From assembly GCA_044426085.1 (NCBI GenBank), contig JAWXUU010000011.1:7677-71676 (forward strand): DNA of 64,000 bases, written 5' to 3'. Numbering within the stretch: position 1 is the stretch's first letter; each line of letters starts with the position of its first letter. The notes beneath the pieces are model-generated. The model saw only the letters and a program-made list of their open reading frames with translations. It searched no databases and was not told where the DNA came from. This DNA comes from JAWXUU01 sp044426085 (GTDB taxonomy: Bacteria; Bacillota; Clostridia; Christensenellales; CAMQZB01). The translations under genes were made by a program, and so were the position numbers. Shown piece after piece: positions 43,458 through 50,848 of the stretch.

Positions 43458-43584
43458 GTGCAAGAAGTGTGGGCGAAAATATGAAGTAAGGGATGAAAAC
43501 GTATTTGAAATAGAAACGCTGTTAAACGAAAATTGTTTAATAACGTATTGCCCTTTCTGTGGGGCGGAAAATTTAAAGGAGTAA
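43453..43584 (+). CDS. 43-aa zinc-ribbon protein
   Basis: Two CxxC knuckles, CKKCGRKY and CPFCGAEN, about 27 residues apart make a compact zinc ribbon. TTG 43453 is the first start in this frame but lacks a good ribosome site; the natural start may be ATG 43404 through the G tract. Unknown role. Confidence 0.5.
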   Translation: MKCKKCGRKYEVRDENVFEIETLLNENCLITYCPFCGAENLKE

Positions 43585-43589
43585 AGCAT

Positions 43590-43778
43590 ATGAATGAAAC
43601 AAATGAAATAATTGCAAAGCTACAAGCTGATAACGAACAGTTGAAAGAAGAAAATAGAATCTTACAAATAGAAAATGACTGCATGATTAAGCAATGTGTA
43701 TCAGAAGTAAAGGCACGCAATGATATATGCAAAAAAATGCAAAAACTGCTAATTAAATATTGGTATAATGAGGAGTAA
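43590..43778 (+). CDS. Small coiled-coil phage protein
   Basis: The protein has 62 aa from ATG 43590 behind GGAGTAAAG. Leucine/Ile heptads (IIAKLQADNEQLKEENRILQIEN) form an evident coiled coil. Unknown role. Confidence 0.5.
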   Translation: MNETNEIIAKLQADNEQLKEENRILQIENDCMIKQCVSEVKARNDICKKMQKLLIKYWYNEE

Positions 43779-43783
43779 AACAT

Positions 43784-44068
43784 ATGAAAAAACAAGAAGA
43801 TATTTTGAAAAAATTTGGTTTTAAGAAGTATAACTTCGGTGAAGGATATTTTCATTATGAAAAAGATGATTATTATTTCGTGATAAATTATAATACAAAA
43901 CACATTGTAAAATTTTATAAAGAAACAAATGAGCCTTTGTCACTTACCTTTGAGGATGTGGATTTGTTAAGCAGAGTTTTTAAAGGCAAATACTACTACG
44001 AAGAAAACATGTGGTTTTTGTTTTGGTGTTTTGTTGGGGCTCTTGGCTTTTTGCTGATGTGTTTGTAG
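43784..44068 (+). CDS. Small protein with C-terminal membrane anchor
   Basis: The protein has 94 aa: soluble beta-rich part and a C-terminal transmembrane segment (FLFWCFVGALGFLLMCL). Start ATG 43784 after GAGGAGTAAA. Unknown; possibly a late membrane function. Confidence 0.5.
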   Translation: MKKQEDILKKFGFKKYNFGEGYFHYEKDDYYFVINYNTKHIVKFYKETNEPLSLTFEDVDLLSRVFKGKYYYEENMWFLFWCFVGALGFLLMCL

Positions 44069-44091
44069 CTTACGAGCAAGTGGGGGTAACG

Positions 44092-44265
44092 ATGAAATAT
44101 AAACTATTACCGCAAGTTATAATAAACTACTACATAGATAATCGAACAGAACGCATGTTCCACTTCTGTATGCGTTGTGCAAAACTAAACAACTGCTTTT
44201 CAGCTGTCTGGGATGTTCTCGGTCATGACTTCGTCAGCATGTATTGGGATTTTCACCATAATTAA
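44092..44265 (+). CDS. Small phage protein, unknown
   Basis: The protein has 57 aa from ATG 44092 behind GTGGGGGTAA. Aromatic and His/Cys-rich (MFHFCMRCAKLNNCF), perhaps metal-binding. Last gene before attR. Confidence 0.45.
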   Translation: MKYKLLPQVIINYYIDNRTERMFHFCMRCAKLNNCFSAVWDVLGHDFVSMYWDFHHN

Positions 44266-44270
44266 TTAGA

Positions 44271-44321
44271 TTGTGATCACAAAGTAAGAAAGTGTAGAAA
44301 GAGAATAAATTGTGATCACAA
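44271..44321. repeat. Paired TTGTGATCACAA palindromes
   Basis: A perfect 12-bp palindrome at 44271-44282 and again at 44310-44321, 39 bp apart, 70-130 bp before attR. The position fits sites for an excision or recombination-directionality factor, or a regulator. Confidence 0.55.
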
Positions 44322-44396
44322 TTTGTTGGGGACTATTGGGGGTTGAAGTGCTCAGAAACCGCATTCTATAAGGGATTCCGTGCCACTTTCGAGTGG

Positions 44397-44452
44397 CTTA
44401 GGATCTAGTGTCTACGACATGGGGGTTCAAGTCCCTTTATCCGCACCATTCT
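44397..44452 (+). repeat. attR of prophage 2
   Basis: A 56-bp copy of the tRNA-Leu 3' region, identical to 31588-31643, followed by an intrinsic terminator GCACCTAGGT...ACCTAGGTGC-T4 (about 44456-44485). Confidence 0.95.
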
Positions 44453-44617
44453 AAAGCACCTAGGTAATCATACCTAGGTGCTTTTACTTTGCCCTAAAAT
44501 ACCAAAAGGGACTTGAACACGGAGCGACCCGAACGCAGAGAGGGGGGAAACGTGCGATGAAACGCACGTTTTTAGCGTAGCGGCGTGAAAGTGGAGTGGC
44601 AAAGCCACGCAACGGAG

Positions 44618-44645
44618 CAAGTCCCTTTATCCGCACCATTCTTAA
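44618..44645 (+). repeat. Third att fragment from tRNA-Leu
   Basis: A 28-bp match to the tRNA-Leu end (CAAGTCCCTTTATCC through CATTCTTAA). An inverted short copy (AAAGGGACTTGAAC) lies at about 44507-44520. The intervening 165 bp, with the dyad CGTGCG...CGCACG, is likely the residue of an earlier insertion. Terminator AAGACCCTCT...AGAGGGTCTT follows (44644-44672). Confidence 0.8.
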
Positions 44646-44721
44646 GACCCTCTAGCCAGAGGGTCTTTTTACTATCCTTTTTTAGGTTGTAGGCAAATAA
44701 ATAAAGGAATGGAGGCAGTGA

Positions 44722-45213
44722 ATGAATAGATACTATATAGAAATAGAAGAAGAAAAAATTGATGATATAGAATCGATGTTATTGTGTTTTTCTGATGGTT
44801 ATGAATCAATTCGAATTTTTGGTGAAGAAATCATTGATATGAAGCTTGAATTTGAAGAAGAAATGGTTTTTAATAACATTGGATTTAACAGAGTTTTAAA
44901 AGACGGATTTCTAAAAATTAGATTCAGCAAGAGCTTGAACTCAAATAAAAGATGTGCGTGTTTCAATTTCTCAAAAAATGACAAGATAAAGAAAAAGCAA
45001 ATCGAAAAAAGATTGTGTGATTTATGCGATATCCAAGCCATAGAAGTCCATAAGAAAAGCAACAATTGTGAAGAAGAATTCGATGTGCCGTGTAAAATCA
45101 AAATCAAGCACGGCAAAATCAAAGCCAAAATTTCTTCAAGCTGCCAAATTGATAAAGATGGTGACTTACTAATCCAAATGGGCGAATCATCAGGGTTTGT
45201 CAAAACAAAATAA
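44722..45213 (+). CDS. Orphan protein of unknown function
   Basis: The protein has 163 aa, charged, no membrane segment; N-terminal half acidic (EIEEEKIDDIES), C-terminal half Lys-rich (KIKIKHGKIKAKI). Start ATG 44722 behind AATGGAGGCAG. Followed by an intrinsic terminator. It lies between the third att fragment and the integrase remnant and may be cargo of the lost element. Confidence 0.6.
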   Translation: MNRYYIEIEEEKIDDIESMLLCFSDGYESIRIFGEEIIDMKLEFEEEMVFNNIGFNRVLKDGFLKIRFSKSLNSNKRCACFNFSKNDKIKKKQIEKRLCDLCDIQAIEVHKKSNNCEEEFDVPCKIKIKHGKIKAKISSSCQIDKDGDLLIQMGESSGFVKTK

Positions 45214-45239
45214 AACTAAATAGATTAAAAACAGAAATA

Positions 45240-45284
45240 AAAAATGCACCCAAAGCCGAATAAAGCTTTCGGTGCATTTTTTGC
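45240..45284 (+). terminator. Terminator of the orphan gene
   Basis: AAAAATGCACC pairs with GGTGCATTTTTT, with an inner AGC/GCT pairing. Confidence 0.8.
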
Positions 45285-45354
45285 AGGTTGAGAATGGCGT
45301 TCCCAACCTATGCCAATGCATAAAAGAGAGCTTTTTTAGGCTCTGTGTCAAATG

Positions 45355-45376
45355 TTGGGGTGGAAATTGGGGTGGA
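45355..45376. repeat. Tandem arm-type repeats of the third element
   Basis: TTGGGGTGGA at 45355-45364 and 45367-45376, 12-bp period, immediately after the remnant integrase stop (45378-45380). Same spacing and placement as in both prophages. Confidence 0.55.
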
Positions 45377-45377
45377 T

Positions 45378-45527
45378 TTAACCCTTTTTTTGGGGTTTTA
45401 CCTTGAGTGCTTCGCTAAGTTCAAATTCAGGTCTAACCTCGGTATATGTGTTCATTGTCATACTAATATTAGTGTGTCCAAGCCATTTTTGCACTACCTT
45501 TGGTGATATCCCTTTTTCGTGGCAGTT
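45378..45527 (-). pseudogene. Integrase C-terminal fragment
   Basis: Reading from 45527 down: NCHEKGISPKVVQKW, LGHTNISMTMNTYTEV and SEALKVKPQKKG, then stop. This is the end of a tyrosine recombinase including the GH box and the nucleophile Tyr, close to both prophage integrases. Upstream of NCH the similarity ends abruptly and all N-terminal and most catalytic parts are missing. Confidence 0.9.
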
Positions 45528-45553
45528 TGGGGTGATAATTTTAATATTTTTTC

Positions 45554-46182
45554 CTAATCTTTATAGGAAGCAAGAGCTTGATTTTTTAGAGGTTCACAAA
45601 GATTATTTTATGGAATTTTATTGGTCAGAAACGGAGGAAGCAAATAATTATAGGTACATTGTTTATGATAGGTATGTGGAAACAAGTGTAAGTTCAGCAA
45701 CAAAAGTGCTAGCATTTGGTGATGATTTGTATCTAACATATGTGGCATATCGTGACGATGGAAAGATAAAATTTTGGAGCGCGCCGAAAGAAGATAAGAT
45801 GTATACATATAAAGATATCTCGGAAATTCCAAACGACGAATGGAGAATTTACGAGGTCTATTGTTGGGGCAGTCATTCAACAGAAATAGAGTTTATTTTG
45901 GATAGTGGCGCAAGCGACAAGTTCTATACATACGCAAGCTCATATAACACAGTGATGGAGTCAACACCTGATTATGTTGTGACACATAACTATATAATGA
46001 ACGGTGACTATCAAGGTTATTATATGTGGAAAAACGAGTTTTTCTTTAAAGATGGTCTAGCTGTCAAGCAAGTTGAATATATGGATTTGAATAACAATAA
46101 TAACTGGGATGCAGATGAAATCACAAAGATAAAAATCCAAGATATGTATTGCGAAGTTGACTTAACAAAAGTCGGAATATAA
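45554..46182 (+). pseudogene. 5'-truncated gene fused to the integrase remnant
   Basis: The open frame from 45403 reads 259 aa, but its first ~45 codons are antisense to the integrase fragment. The likely genuine part begins near 45554 (RKQELDFLEVHKDYFMEFYW) and continues to 46182. It has no ribosome site of its own and lacks its N-terminus. The content is aromatic and acidic, ending with a possible EF-hand-like DLNNNNNWDADE stretch. Function unknown. Confidence 0.55.
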
Positions 46183-46452
46183 GAAACTTTCCAAGAAATA
46201 CCTCAAAAAACAACAAAAGCATAGCAGGTTTCCCTGCACAATGCTCCCACGCAACTGCTGTCACCGTTTTTCCCTTTGTCTATAAGGGGAAAGTGGCATT
46301 TTTAAATGACAAGTGGCAGCAGTTCTTATCCTGCTAAGAGTTAATTTAACTTATTGTAGTAGTAAAAATAATAAAACAGCTTATTAATATCTCTTTATTT
46401 AGCATATAATAATGTAAGGGTATATTTGGCAGAAATCTAATTTATAAAAACC

Positions 46453-46481
46453 TTGACAAGTATTTATGCGTATGGTATACT
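46453..46481 (+). promoter_or_regulatory. Strong sigma-A promoter of the 46687 gene
   Basis: TTGACA (46453-46458), 17 bases, TATACT (46476-46481). About 200 bases of structured leader separate it from the gene. Confidence 0.75.
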
Positions 46482-46499
46482 CTTAATGTAAGGTAGCTC

Positions 46500-46670
46500 A
46501 CTTGAGTATGCTTGCAAGTGGATTGACACTTAAAACCCAGATATTTGCCGAGAAATCGGAGGTTGATAGGCAACACTAAAACCTAGATTAGCCCGAAAGG
46601 GTAGTTGGTGGGCAACACTAAAATCAATCAAAAAGCAAAGGTTTGCTTCTGCGGAAGTAAACCTTTTGTT
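46500..46670 (+). ncRNA. Structured leader with repeated motif and terminator-like stem
   Basis: GGCAACACTAAAACC (about 46569-46583) and GGCAACACTAAAATC (about 46611-46625) recur 42 bp apart, each closing a small stem (TTGCC...GGCAA; GCCC...GGGC) with a UUGxU-type insert. A weaker third version, GACACTTAAAACC, is at 46525. The region ends in AAAGGTTTGCTTC/GAAGTAAACCTTT, a terminator-like stem overlapping the gene's upstream region. It may be a tandem regulatory RNA; no known riboswitch class is recognised. Confidence 0.5.
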
Positions 46671-46686
46671 TGTATTAAGGAGACAA

Positions 46687-47313
46687 ATGATAAAAGATAA
46701 GGATGACGCAAGAAAGGTTATTTTGAATGCATCAAAAAAATATGCGGAGCTTTTAGGGAAAGATTTCTTTGTGATAGCAGAAAGGAGTAATTCATATAAA
46801 TGGACGGAAGTAGCTTTTTGTGAAAAGAATTTTTTACATCTTACAGGGGTGAAATTTTTCCAAAAGACACAAGAAGATAATGCATTAACATTTTTTGATA
46901 AAGCATTAAATAACAAACTAGCAAACAGTGATTTTGAAATCGTTAATGACCTTACATATAAGAAATTAAGTGTGCTTGAAAATGCTTGTAATTTTACGCA
47001 AAGCGGTAAAATGCATGGCAATTTCGATGGGCAAAAGAGATACTTGAAAACAGGGGCTTTGGTTGGCACTGTTTCGTGGTATCTTGGGTTTGTTTATGAT
47101 GAAGATGAAAAATCAATGTTGCCAAACACTTTGATGAAAGAAGATATTCGTGATGTCAGCGAACCATTTGGAATTATCATGATGATAGAAAAAACACGTA
47201 TGGTAGATTTGAAGTATGAACTAGATAACATTGTTTACATAAATAACAAACGTTTCGATGTTAATAATATAAAGAATTTACCGAAAGAAATAAAAAACAA
47301 GATCGAATTTTAA
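46687..47313 (+). CDS. PBECR4-like nuclease-domain protein
   Basis: The protein has 208 aa from ATG 46687 behind AAGGAGACAA. FCEKNFLHLTGVKFFQ (about 44-59), then FFDKALNNKLANSDFEI and T.KKLSVL match what I recall of the PBECR4 family (phage Barnase-EndoU-Colicin-RelE-like nuclease 4). The C-terminal half (about 110-208) includes a strand-rich GTVSWYLGFVYDED region. Such domains are thought to be RNA-cleaving toxins or phage-associated effectors. The assignment is by eye. Confidence 0.6.
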   Translation: MIKDKDDARKVILNASKKYAELLGKDFFVIAERSNSYKWTEVAFCEKNFLHLTGVKFFQKTQEDNALTFFDKALNNKLANSDFEIVNDLTYKKLSVLENACNFTQSGKMHGNFDGQKRYLKTGALVGTVSWYLGFVYDEDEKSMLPNTLMKEDIRDVSEPFGIIMMIEKTRMVDLKYELDNIVYINNKRFDVNNIKNLPKEIKNKIEF

Positions 47314-47333
47314 TTAATTCTATGCATAAGCAA

Positions 47334-47372
47334 AAATGAGCTACTCGGGATTTCCGAATAGCTCATTTTAAT
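47334..47372 (+). terminator. Terminator after the PBECR4-like gene
   Basis: AAATGAGCTACTCGG and CCGAATAGCTCATTTT pair around GATTT. It also faces the convergent minus-strand gene at 47386. Confidence 0.8.
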
Positions 47373-47385
47373 GTTATGGTTTGTC

Positions 47386-47652
47386 TTAAAAAAGACCGAT
47401 ATCAAGCACTGTTTCGATTATGTTGTGTGTACCATCATCAGCGATACTTATGATGTCAACAAAAATCGTATTTTCGTAATTATCAATCATTATATTTTGT
47501 TTTTCTCTAGGGATTTTTTTATTGTTTTCAGCTTGTCTTACAAATGCCCAATCCTCAGCTTCATCGTAGTTTTCAAAGTATGCGAATTGCCCATCTTCAT
47601 AGTTTTCAAAAGCCAAATAAATTTCATTTGGTTCTAGGTTGTCTTCTCTCAC
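47386..47652 (-). CDS. Small acidic protein, unknown
   Basis: The protein has 88 aa, strongly acidic and aromatic (AFENYEDGQFAYFENYDEAEDW), reminiscent of acidic immunity proteins or DNA mimics. Start ATG 47652 behind AAAGGAGTGAC. Downstream partner of the 119-aa gene, 40 bases apart. No family is recognised. Confidence 0.55.
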   Translation of the reverse strand: MREDNLEPNEIYLAFENYEDGQFAYFENYDEAEDWAFVRQAENNKKIPREKQNIMIDNYENTIFVDIISIADDGTHNIIETVLDIGLF

Positions 47653-47692
47653 GTGTCACTCCTTTTGTTACTTATGCCATGCATTAGCTATT

Positions 47693-48052
47693 TTATTTAT
47701 GTGTTTTATATAAGTCATAATTTTTGTCAAGCACAACATATCCAAATTCACGCCTAGGTGTGTTAATGATTTTGTCAATACTGGCTCGTTTTTCGTTTAG
47801 GAGAAAAGCAACACAATCCATAACATCAACAATAGAAACATTCTCCACCTTGAGCCATACATCATAGCTATAAGAATAAAGGTTATTCAAATCTTCAAAG
47901 TTAATTTTGTCGAAAAGCTCGCCCTCTAGTGTTGCCATATTAACTATATCTTCAAAAACTTTTTTGTGGACATAGCTTTGGCTAAGTGCATGAACAAATT
48001 CTTTGGTGTTCGTTTGTGCTTCTTTAATAATAGTTTCAATATCAAATTTCAT
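47693..48052 (-). CDS. Helical protein of unknown function
   Basis: The protein has 119 aa, mixed helical, acidic. Start ATG 48052 behind AAGGGGGTGAT. Forms an operon with the 88-aa acidic protein. Together, convergent with a nuclease-domain gene, they might be its immunity genes, but that is only positional inference. Confidence 0.55.
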   Translation of the reverse strand: MKFDIETIIKEAQTNTKEFVHALSQSYVHKKVFEDIVNMATLEGELFDKINFEDLNNLYSYSYDVWLKVENVSIVDVMDCVAFLLNEKRASIDKIINTPRREFGYVVLDKNYDLYKTHK

Positions 48053-48324
48053 AATATCACCCCCTTAACCGCTTATTGTGCCAAATAAAATATAGCAAGA
48101 TATTTGCTTTTCAGTAGGGAAGTAATACCTGCATTTTTCTAGTGCCATAATAGCCATTTCTCTAAGTTTATTCTTAACATTTACTCCTTTCTGCGATTGC
48201 AGTGCTTTTTATGTCTTTAACCCTCAAATTGCTTTTTTTGAGAGTTTTTGAAGCCTTTAAATTTAATTATTGAAAAGTTGAAATATTCATTTTGAGCCTA
48301 GCTCTGTGTTTGTTTAATATGAAA

Positions 48325-48546
48325 GTTTATCGCTTTTTCAGGGACCGTTTCGTCGCCTTATGCCACCAATAGAACTGAATTTGTAAAATTATCAAGAAAT
48401 CGCACAAACGATAATAAAAAAATTTATTGAAGTAAAACGAAAAGAAAATTTTTTATGATTCTTTAGAATTTGAAAAATTATGTTATATTCAGAGTGGCTT
48501 GGGGACGAAATGGCTGAAAAACGATAAACATAAAATAAGCACAGCT
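48325..48546. repeat. Inverted-repeat element in a gene-free stretch
   Basis: GTTTATCGC...TTTCAGG...CCGTTTCGTC (48325-48354) is the imperfect complement of GACGAAATGGCTGAAAAACG (48504-48529), about 150 bp apart. The right arm and the following ACATAAAATAAGCACAGC recur at 56945-56988. The 580-bp gap 48053-48630 holds nothing else recognisable. Confidence 0.55.
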
Positions 48547-48630
48547 CAAATTTAAAATGAAAATGAAAACACTAAATGAATACCAACGTAGTTGGCTAAA
48601 ATAAAAAATAGCGATAATAATCGCTATTTT

Positions 48631-49122
48631 TTATTTTAAATATTGTAAGTTATCTTCTTGCATTTGTGTAGTTAAATCTATAAAGGTCTTCTTCTTTTTG
48701 ATTGCGTATTCAAATGTATTAAAAGCGCCACCGCCAGTTCGTGTGACGTAGGTTATGACATAATCTGAATTATCAACCATCCATTGGTTGCGCTTAATTA
48801 TGGCGAAACGAGGCATAACTTCAGTTTCAAAAGGATAGATTGTGTATGCATTATATTTTTCTAATTGATATTCATAATGATTCAGGTGAGATTGTGTAAT
48901 ATAGGGGACGACAACAATATTTTGAATGCTAGAAAATTCTTTTTGCACGTCAAAAACAGCGGAAAGCGCCAATGTATCAAACTCGCCGTATCCACCAGAA
49001 TAAAACGTTGTCACGCCAAGGCATGCCAAGTGACGAACTTCGTCCACTAATTTTTTATACAATAATTTATCGTTATAAATATGTTTGTGTCCGCAAAATG
49101 TGCATTTCATATTTGTCTCCAT
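48631..49122 (-). CDS. SLOG-type (YpsA/DUF1273-like) protein
   Basis: The protein has 163 aa. The N-terminus CTFCGHKH is a CxxCxxH motif, followed by a Rossmann-like fold with TTFYSGGYGEFDTLALSAV (about 40-58), NIVVVPYITQ, and RNQWMVDNSDYVITYVTRTGGGAFNTFEYAIKKKK (about 117-150). SLOG domains sense or process nucleotide-derived signals and are frequent in defence and toxin systems. Start ATG 49122. Divergent from the HTH cluster. Confidence 0.75.
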   Translation of the reverse strand: METNMKCTFCGHKHIYNDKLLYKKLVDEVRHLACLGVTTFYSGGYGEFDTLALSAVFDVQKEFSSIQNIVVVPYITQSHLNHYEYQLEKYNAYTIYPFETEVMPRFAIIKRNQWMVDNSDYVITYVTRTGGGAFNTFEYAIKKKKTFIDLTTQMQEDNLQYLK

Positions 49123-49157
49123 GTGCTTTTTTGATTAATTATAAACTAATTTTTATA

Positions 49158-49224
49158 TTTCCGCAACAGCGGAAATATAAATTTGCGTAATTTCATATAA
49201 TAAATTTACGCAGCAACGGAAATT
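49158..49224. promoter_or_regulatory. Operator region between SLOG gene and HTH genes
   Basis: A perfect palindrome ATTTCCGC-AACA-GCGGAAAT (49158-49177), a wider TGCGTAA...TTACGCA dyad (about 49182-49213), and a half-site CAACGGAAAT (about 49213-49223). They lie between divergent genes and are probably bound by one of the small HTH proteins. Confidence 0.65.
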
Positions 49225-49237
49225 TAGGGGGTATAGC

Positions 49238-49477
49238 ATGAAATTAAATGCAGCGATTGCAAAAAGAGTTATAGAATTAAAAGAAGAAAGTGGATTAAAT
49301 CTATATGCGTTTGGCAAGCTAGTTGGTGTTGCTAGTTCAACACTAGATGATGTAATAAAATGTAAAAATGATACTGTCAAAATAAGAATCATTTTTGAAA
49401 TTACTCAAGGGTTAAATATATCTTTAAAAGAATTTTTCGATAGACCATACTTCGATAAAGAAAATCTAATAGACTAA
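49238..49477 (+). CDS. Small Cro/CI-type HTH regulator
   Basis: The protein has 79 aa, a single HTH_3 domain (RVIELKEESGLNLYAFGKLVGVASSTLDDVI; end LKEFFDRPYF). RBS TAGGGGG. It is paralogous to the third regulator at 49725 (KRIRELLNERGMTQYQL...LEEFFASANF). Confidence 0.8.
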   Translation: MKLNAAIAKRVIELKEESGLNLYAFGKLVGVASSTLDDVIKCKNDTVKIRIIFEITQGLNISLKEFFDRPYFDKENLID

Positions 49478-49500
49478 TGCCTATATAAGAGGTGGATATT

Positions 49501-49707
49501 ATGAAATTTAGTGAAAGATTGAAAGAATTGCGACAAGAACGAAATTTAACAACAACATCGCTAGGAAAAGAAATTGGTGTAAGCAATTCAACTATATCAA
49601 GATGGGAAAACGAAGAAATTGTGCCAACCATTATTTATTTGTATAAACTAGCTGTATTTTTGAAGTTAGTGCAGATTTTTTTGATTGGCTTAAGTGATGA
49701 AATTTGA
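49501..49707 (+). CDS. Small Cro/CI-type HTH regulator
   Basis: The protein has 68 aa; HTH_3 with LKELRQERNLTTTSLGKEIG and SNSTISRWENEEIVPT. Start ATG 49501 behind AAGAGGTGG. Ends 17 bases before the third regulator gene. Confidence 0.8.
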   Translation: MKFSERLKELRQERNLTTTSLGKEIGVSNSTISRWENEEIVPTIIYLYKLAVFLKLVQIFLIGLSDEI

Positions 49708-49724
49708 TTTTTTAGAGGAATAAT

Positions 49725-49967
49725 ATGAAACTTACAACAGCTGTCAGCAAGCGAATAAGAGAACTTTTGAATGAAAGAGGCATGACTCAATATCAGCTTT
49801 ATAAAAAATCAGGCGTGCCACAATCTACAATAAGCACAATATTATCAGAAAAAGACAAAACATCAAAATTGTTGACAATAGCGCAAATTGCACAAGGCTT
49901 TGATATGGGGCTGGAAGAATTCTTTGCAAGTGCAAATTTCTCTTTTACGGAGTTAGATGTTGAATAG
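49725..49967 (+). CDS. Small Cro/CI-type HTH regulator
   Basis: The protein has 80 aa; HTH_3 with LNERGMTQYQLYKKSGVPQSTIS and a C-terminus like that of the first regulator. RBS TTAGAGGAAT. Three regulators in tandem suggest layered control of the neighbouring genes. Confidence 0.8.
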   Translation: MKLTTAVSKRIRELLNERGMTQYQLYKKSGVPQSTISTILSEKDKTSKLLTIAQIAQGFDMGLEEFFASANFSFTELDVE

Positions 49968-50059
49968 ATTGATGAAAACTTTTCATTGACTATTGTGGTG
50001 TGTTAGAATGAAATAAATAAAAATGCAATTCTTGTATTGCATTATACAGGGGAAATTTA

Positions 50060-50848
50060 ATGGAACGCATAAATTACGCTATTGATAATATATTGGAACA
50101 TGTTCACGAATCTAGCGGGATAGATAATACTAAATCATTAGGGTTAAAATTTGAATGGTTAAATACAAGAGAGAATAACTATAGATTTGAGGATGTAGAT
50201 AATTTAATATTATATTATTATGATTCAATTATAGTCAAAACATTGTTTTTAACCAGCGGCTTTAATGAGGGTATATTTTTATGTAAAGCTAACGACAAAA
50301 AAGAAATTTGTCTAAAAAAAGAAATTTGTCTAAAAAAATGGATTTGTCTAAAAAAAAGGATTTTTCTAAAAAACGAAATTGATCTAAAAAAGGGGATTTG
50401 CCTAGAGAAGAGATTCATTATAAAAACGACAAGAGCGTTAAGGAAAATGTATTTACTATTGCAGTATGCAGAGGCATCAATCAAGGAGTTGATAGATAGC
50501 AATAGCAAACAATGTACGGTAGGTGATTTCTTTAAGAGATATGATTTAACTGAGGATATACTTGATAGTAAGACTAATCTGAGTAATGAATATTTATTTT
50601 CTAAGTCCTCACGGAGCACAGATAAAGATAAGTATAATTATTATTTATCCAATGTTTATAAAACAGTAATTTTTTTAGAGAATTTTTATTTAGAAGTAGG
50701 TGAGGGTAAAAAGAAATCTTTCAGTGAGTTTTTATGTTATGACTTATCTGAGCTAGATAAAATAATCGAAGAGGGCATAGAGTTATTTATCAAGTTAAAT
50801 GAAAATTTCACTAATTATTTATTGGAGCAAGAATTATATGAGTTGTAA
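50060..50848 (+). CDS. Unknown protein with tandem CLKK heptapeptide repeat
   Basis: The protein has 262 aa. At about residues 79-118 six heptapeptides of the type KEICLKK (variants WICLKKR, IFLKNE, IDLKKG) come from imperfect 21-bp tandem repeats in DNA (about 50296-50410). The rest is helical and charged. Its stop overlaps the start of the deaminase-like gene (ATG 50838), so the pair is coupled. No family recognised. Confidence 0.6.
   Translation: MERINYAIDNILEHVHESSGIDNTKSLGLKFEWLNTRENNYRFEDVDNLILYYYDSIIVKTLFLTSGFNEGIFLCKANDKKEICLKKEICLKKWICLKKRIFLKNEIDLKKGICLEKRFIIKTTRALRKMYLLLQYAEASIKELIDSNSKQCTVGDFFKRYDLTEDILDSKTNLSNEYLFSKSSRSTDKDKYNYYLSNVYKTVIFLENFYLEVGEGKKKSFSEFLCYDLSELDKIIEEGIELFIKLNENFTNYLLEQELYEL

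Larger units (their letters stand above)
31588..44452. mobile_element. Prophage 2: filamentous (inovirus-like) prophage in tRNA-Leu
   Basis: Bounded by 56-bp direct repeats 12,809 bp apart. The layout parallels prophage 1: integrase and repressor leftward, then early genes, coat-like protein, Ig-like anchored protein, Cys-rich arrays, tiny peptide, Zot-like ATPase. It differs in having an HTH replication initiator with internal iterons instead of a Rep_trans protein, and a string of six small genes before attR. The integrase gene may be frameshifted near its 5' end. Confidence 0.85.
44618..45527. mobile_element. Remnant of a third integrated element
   Basis: From left to right: the att fragment (44618-44645), an orphan gene, tandem arm repeats TTGGGGTGGA (45355 and 45367) and the C-terminus of an integrase. 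The end layout copies that of prophages 1 and 2, so a relative integrated here earlier and has decayed; the remainder of it is not recognisable. Confidence 0.65.

Noticed and set aside
43421..43903. 160-codon minus-strand frame in prophage 2
   Set aside because: It is antisense to four plus-strand genes that each have ribosome sites; hydrophobic content comes from A-rich coding complement.
31869..44265. Prophage 2 as an integrative conjugative element
   Set aside because: There is no relaxase, coupling protein or type IV secretion gene; the ATPases and small membrane proteins fit a filamentous phage better.
50296..50410. 21-bp repeats as a CRISPR or origin
   Set aside because: Contiguous, imperfect, in frame within a gene, without spacers; better read as a protein repeat.
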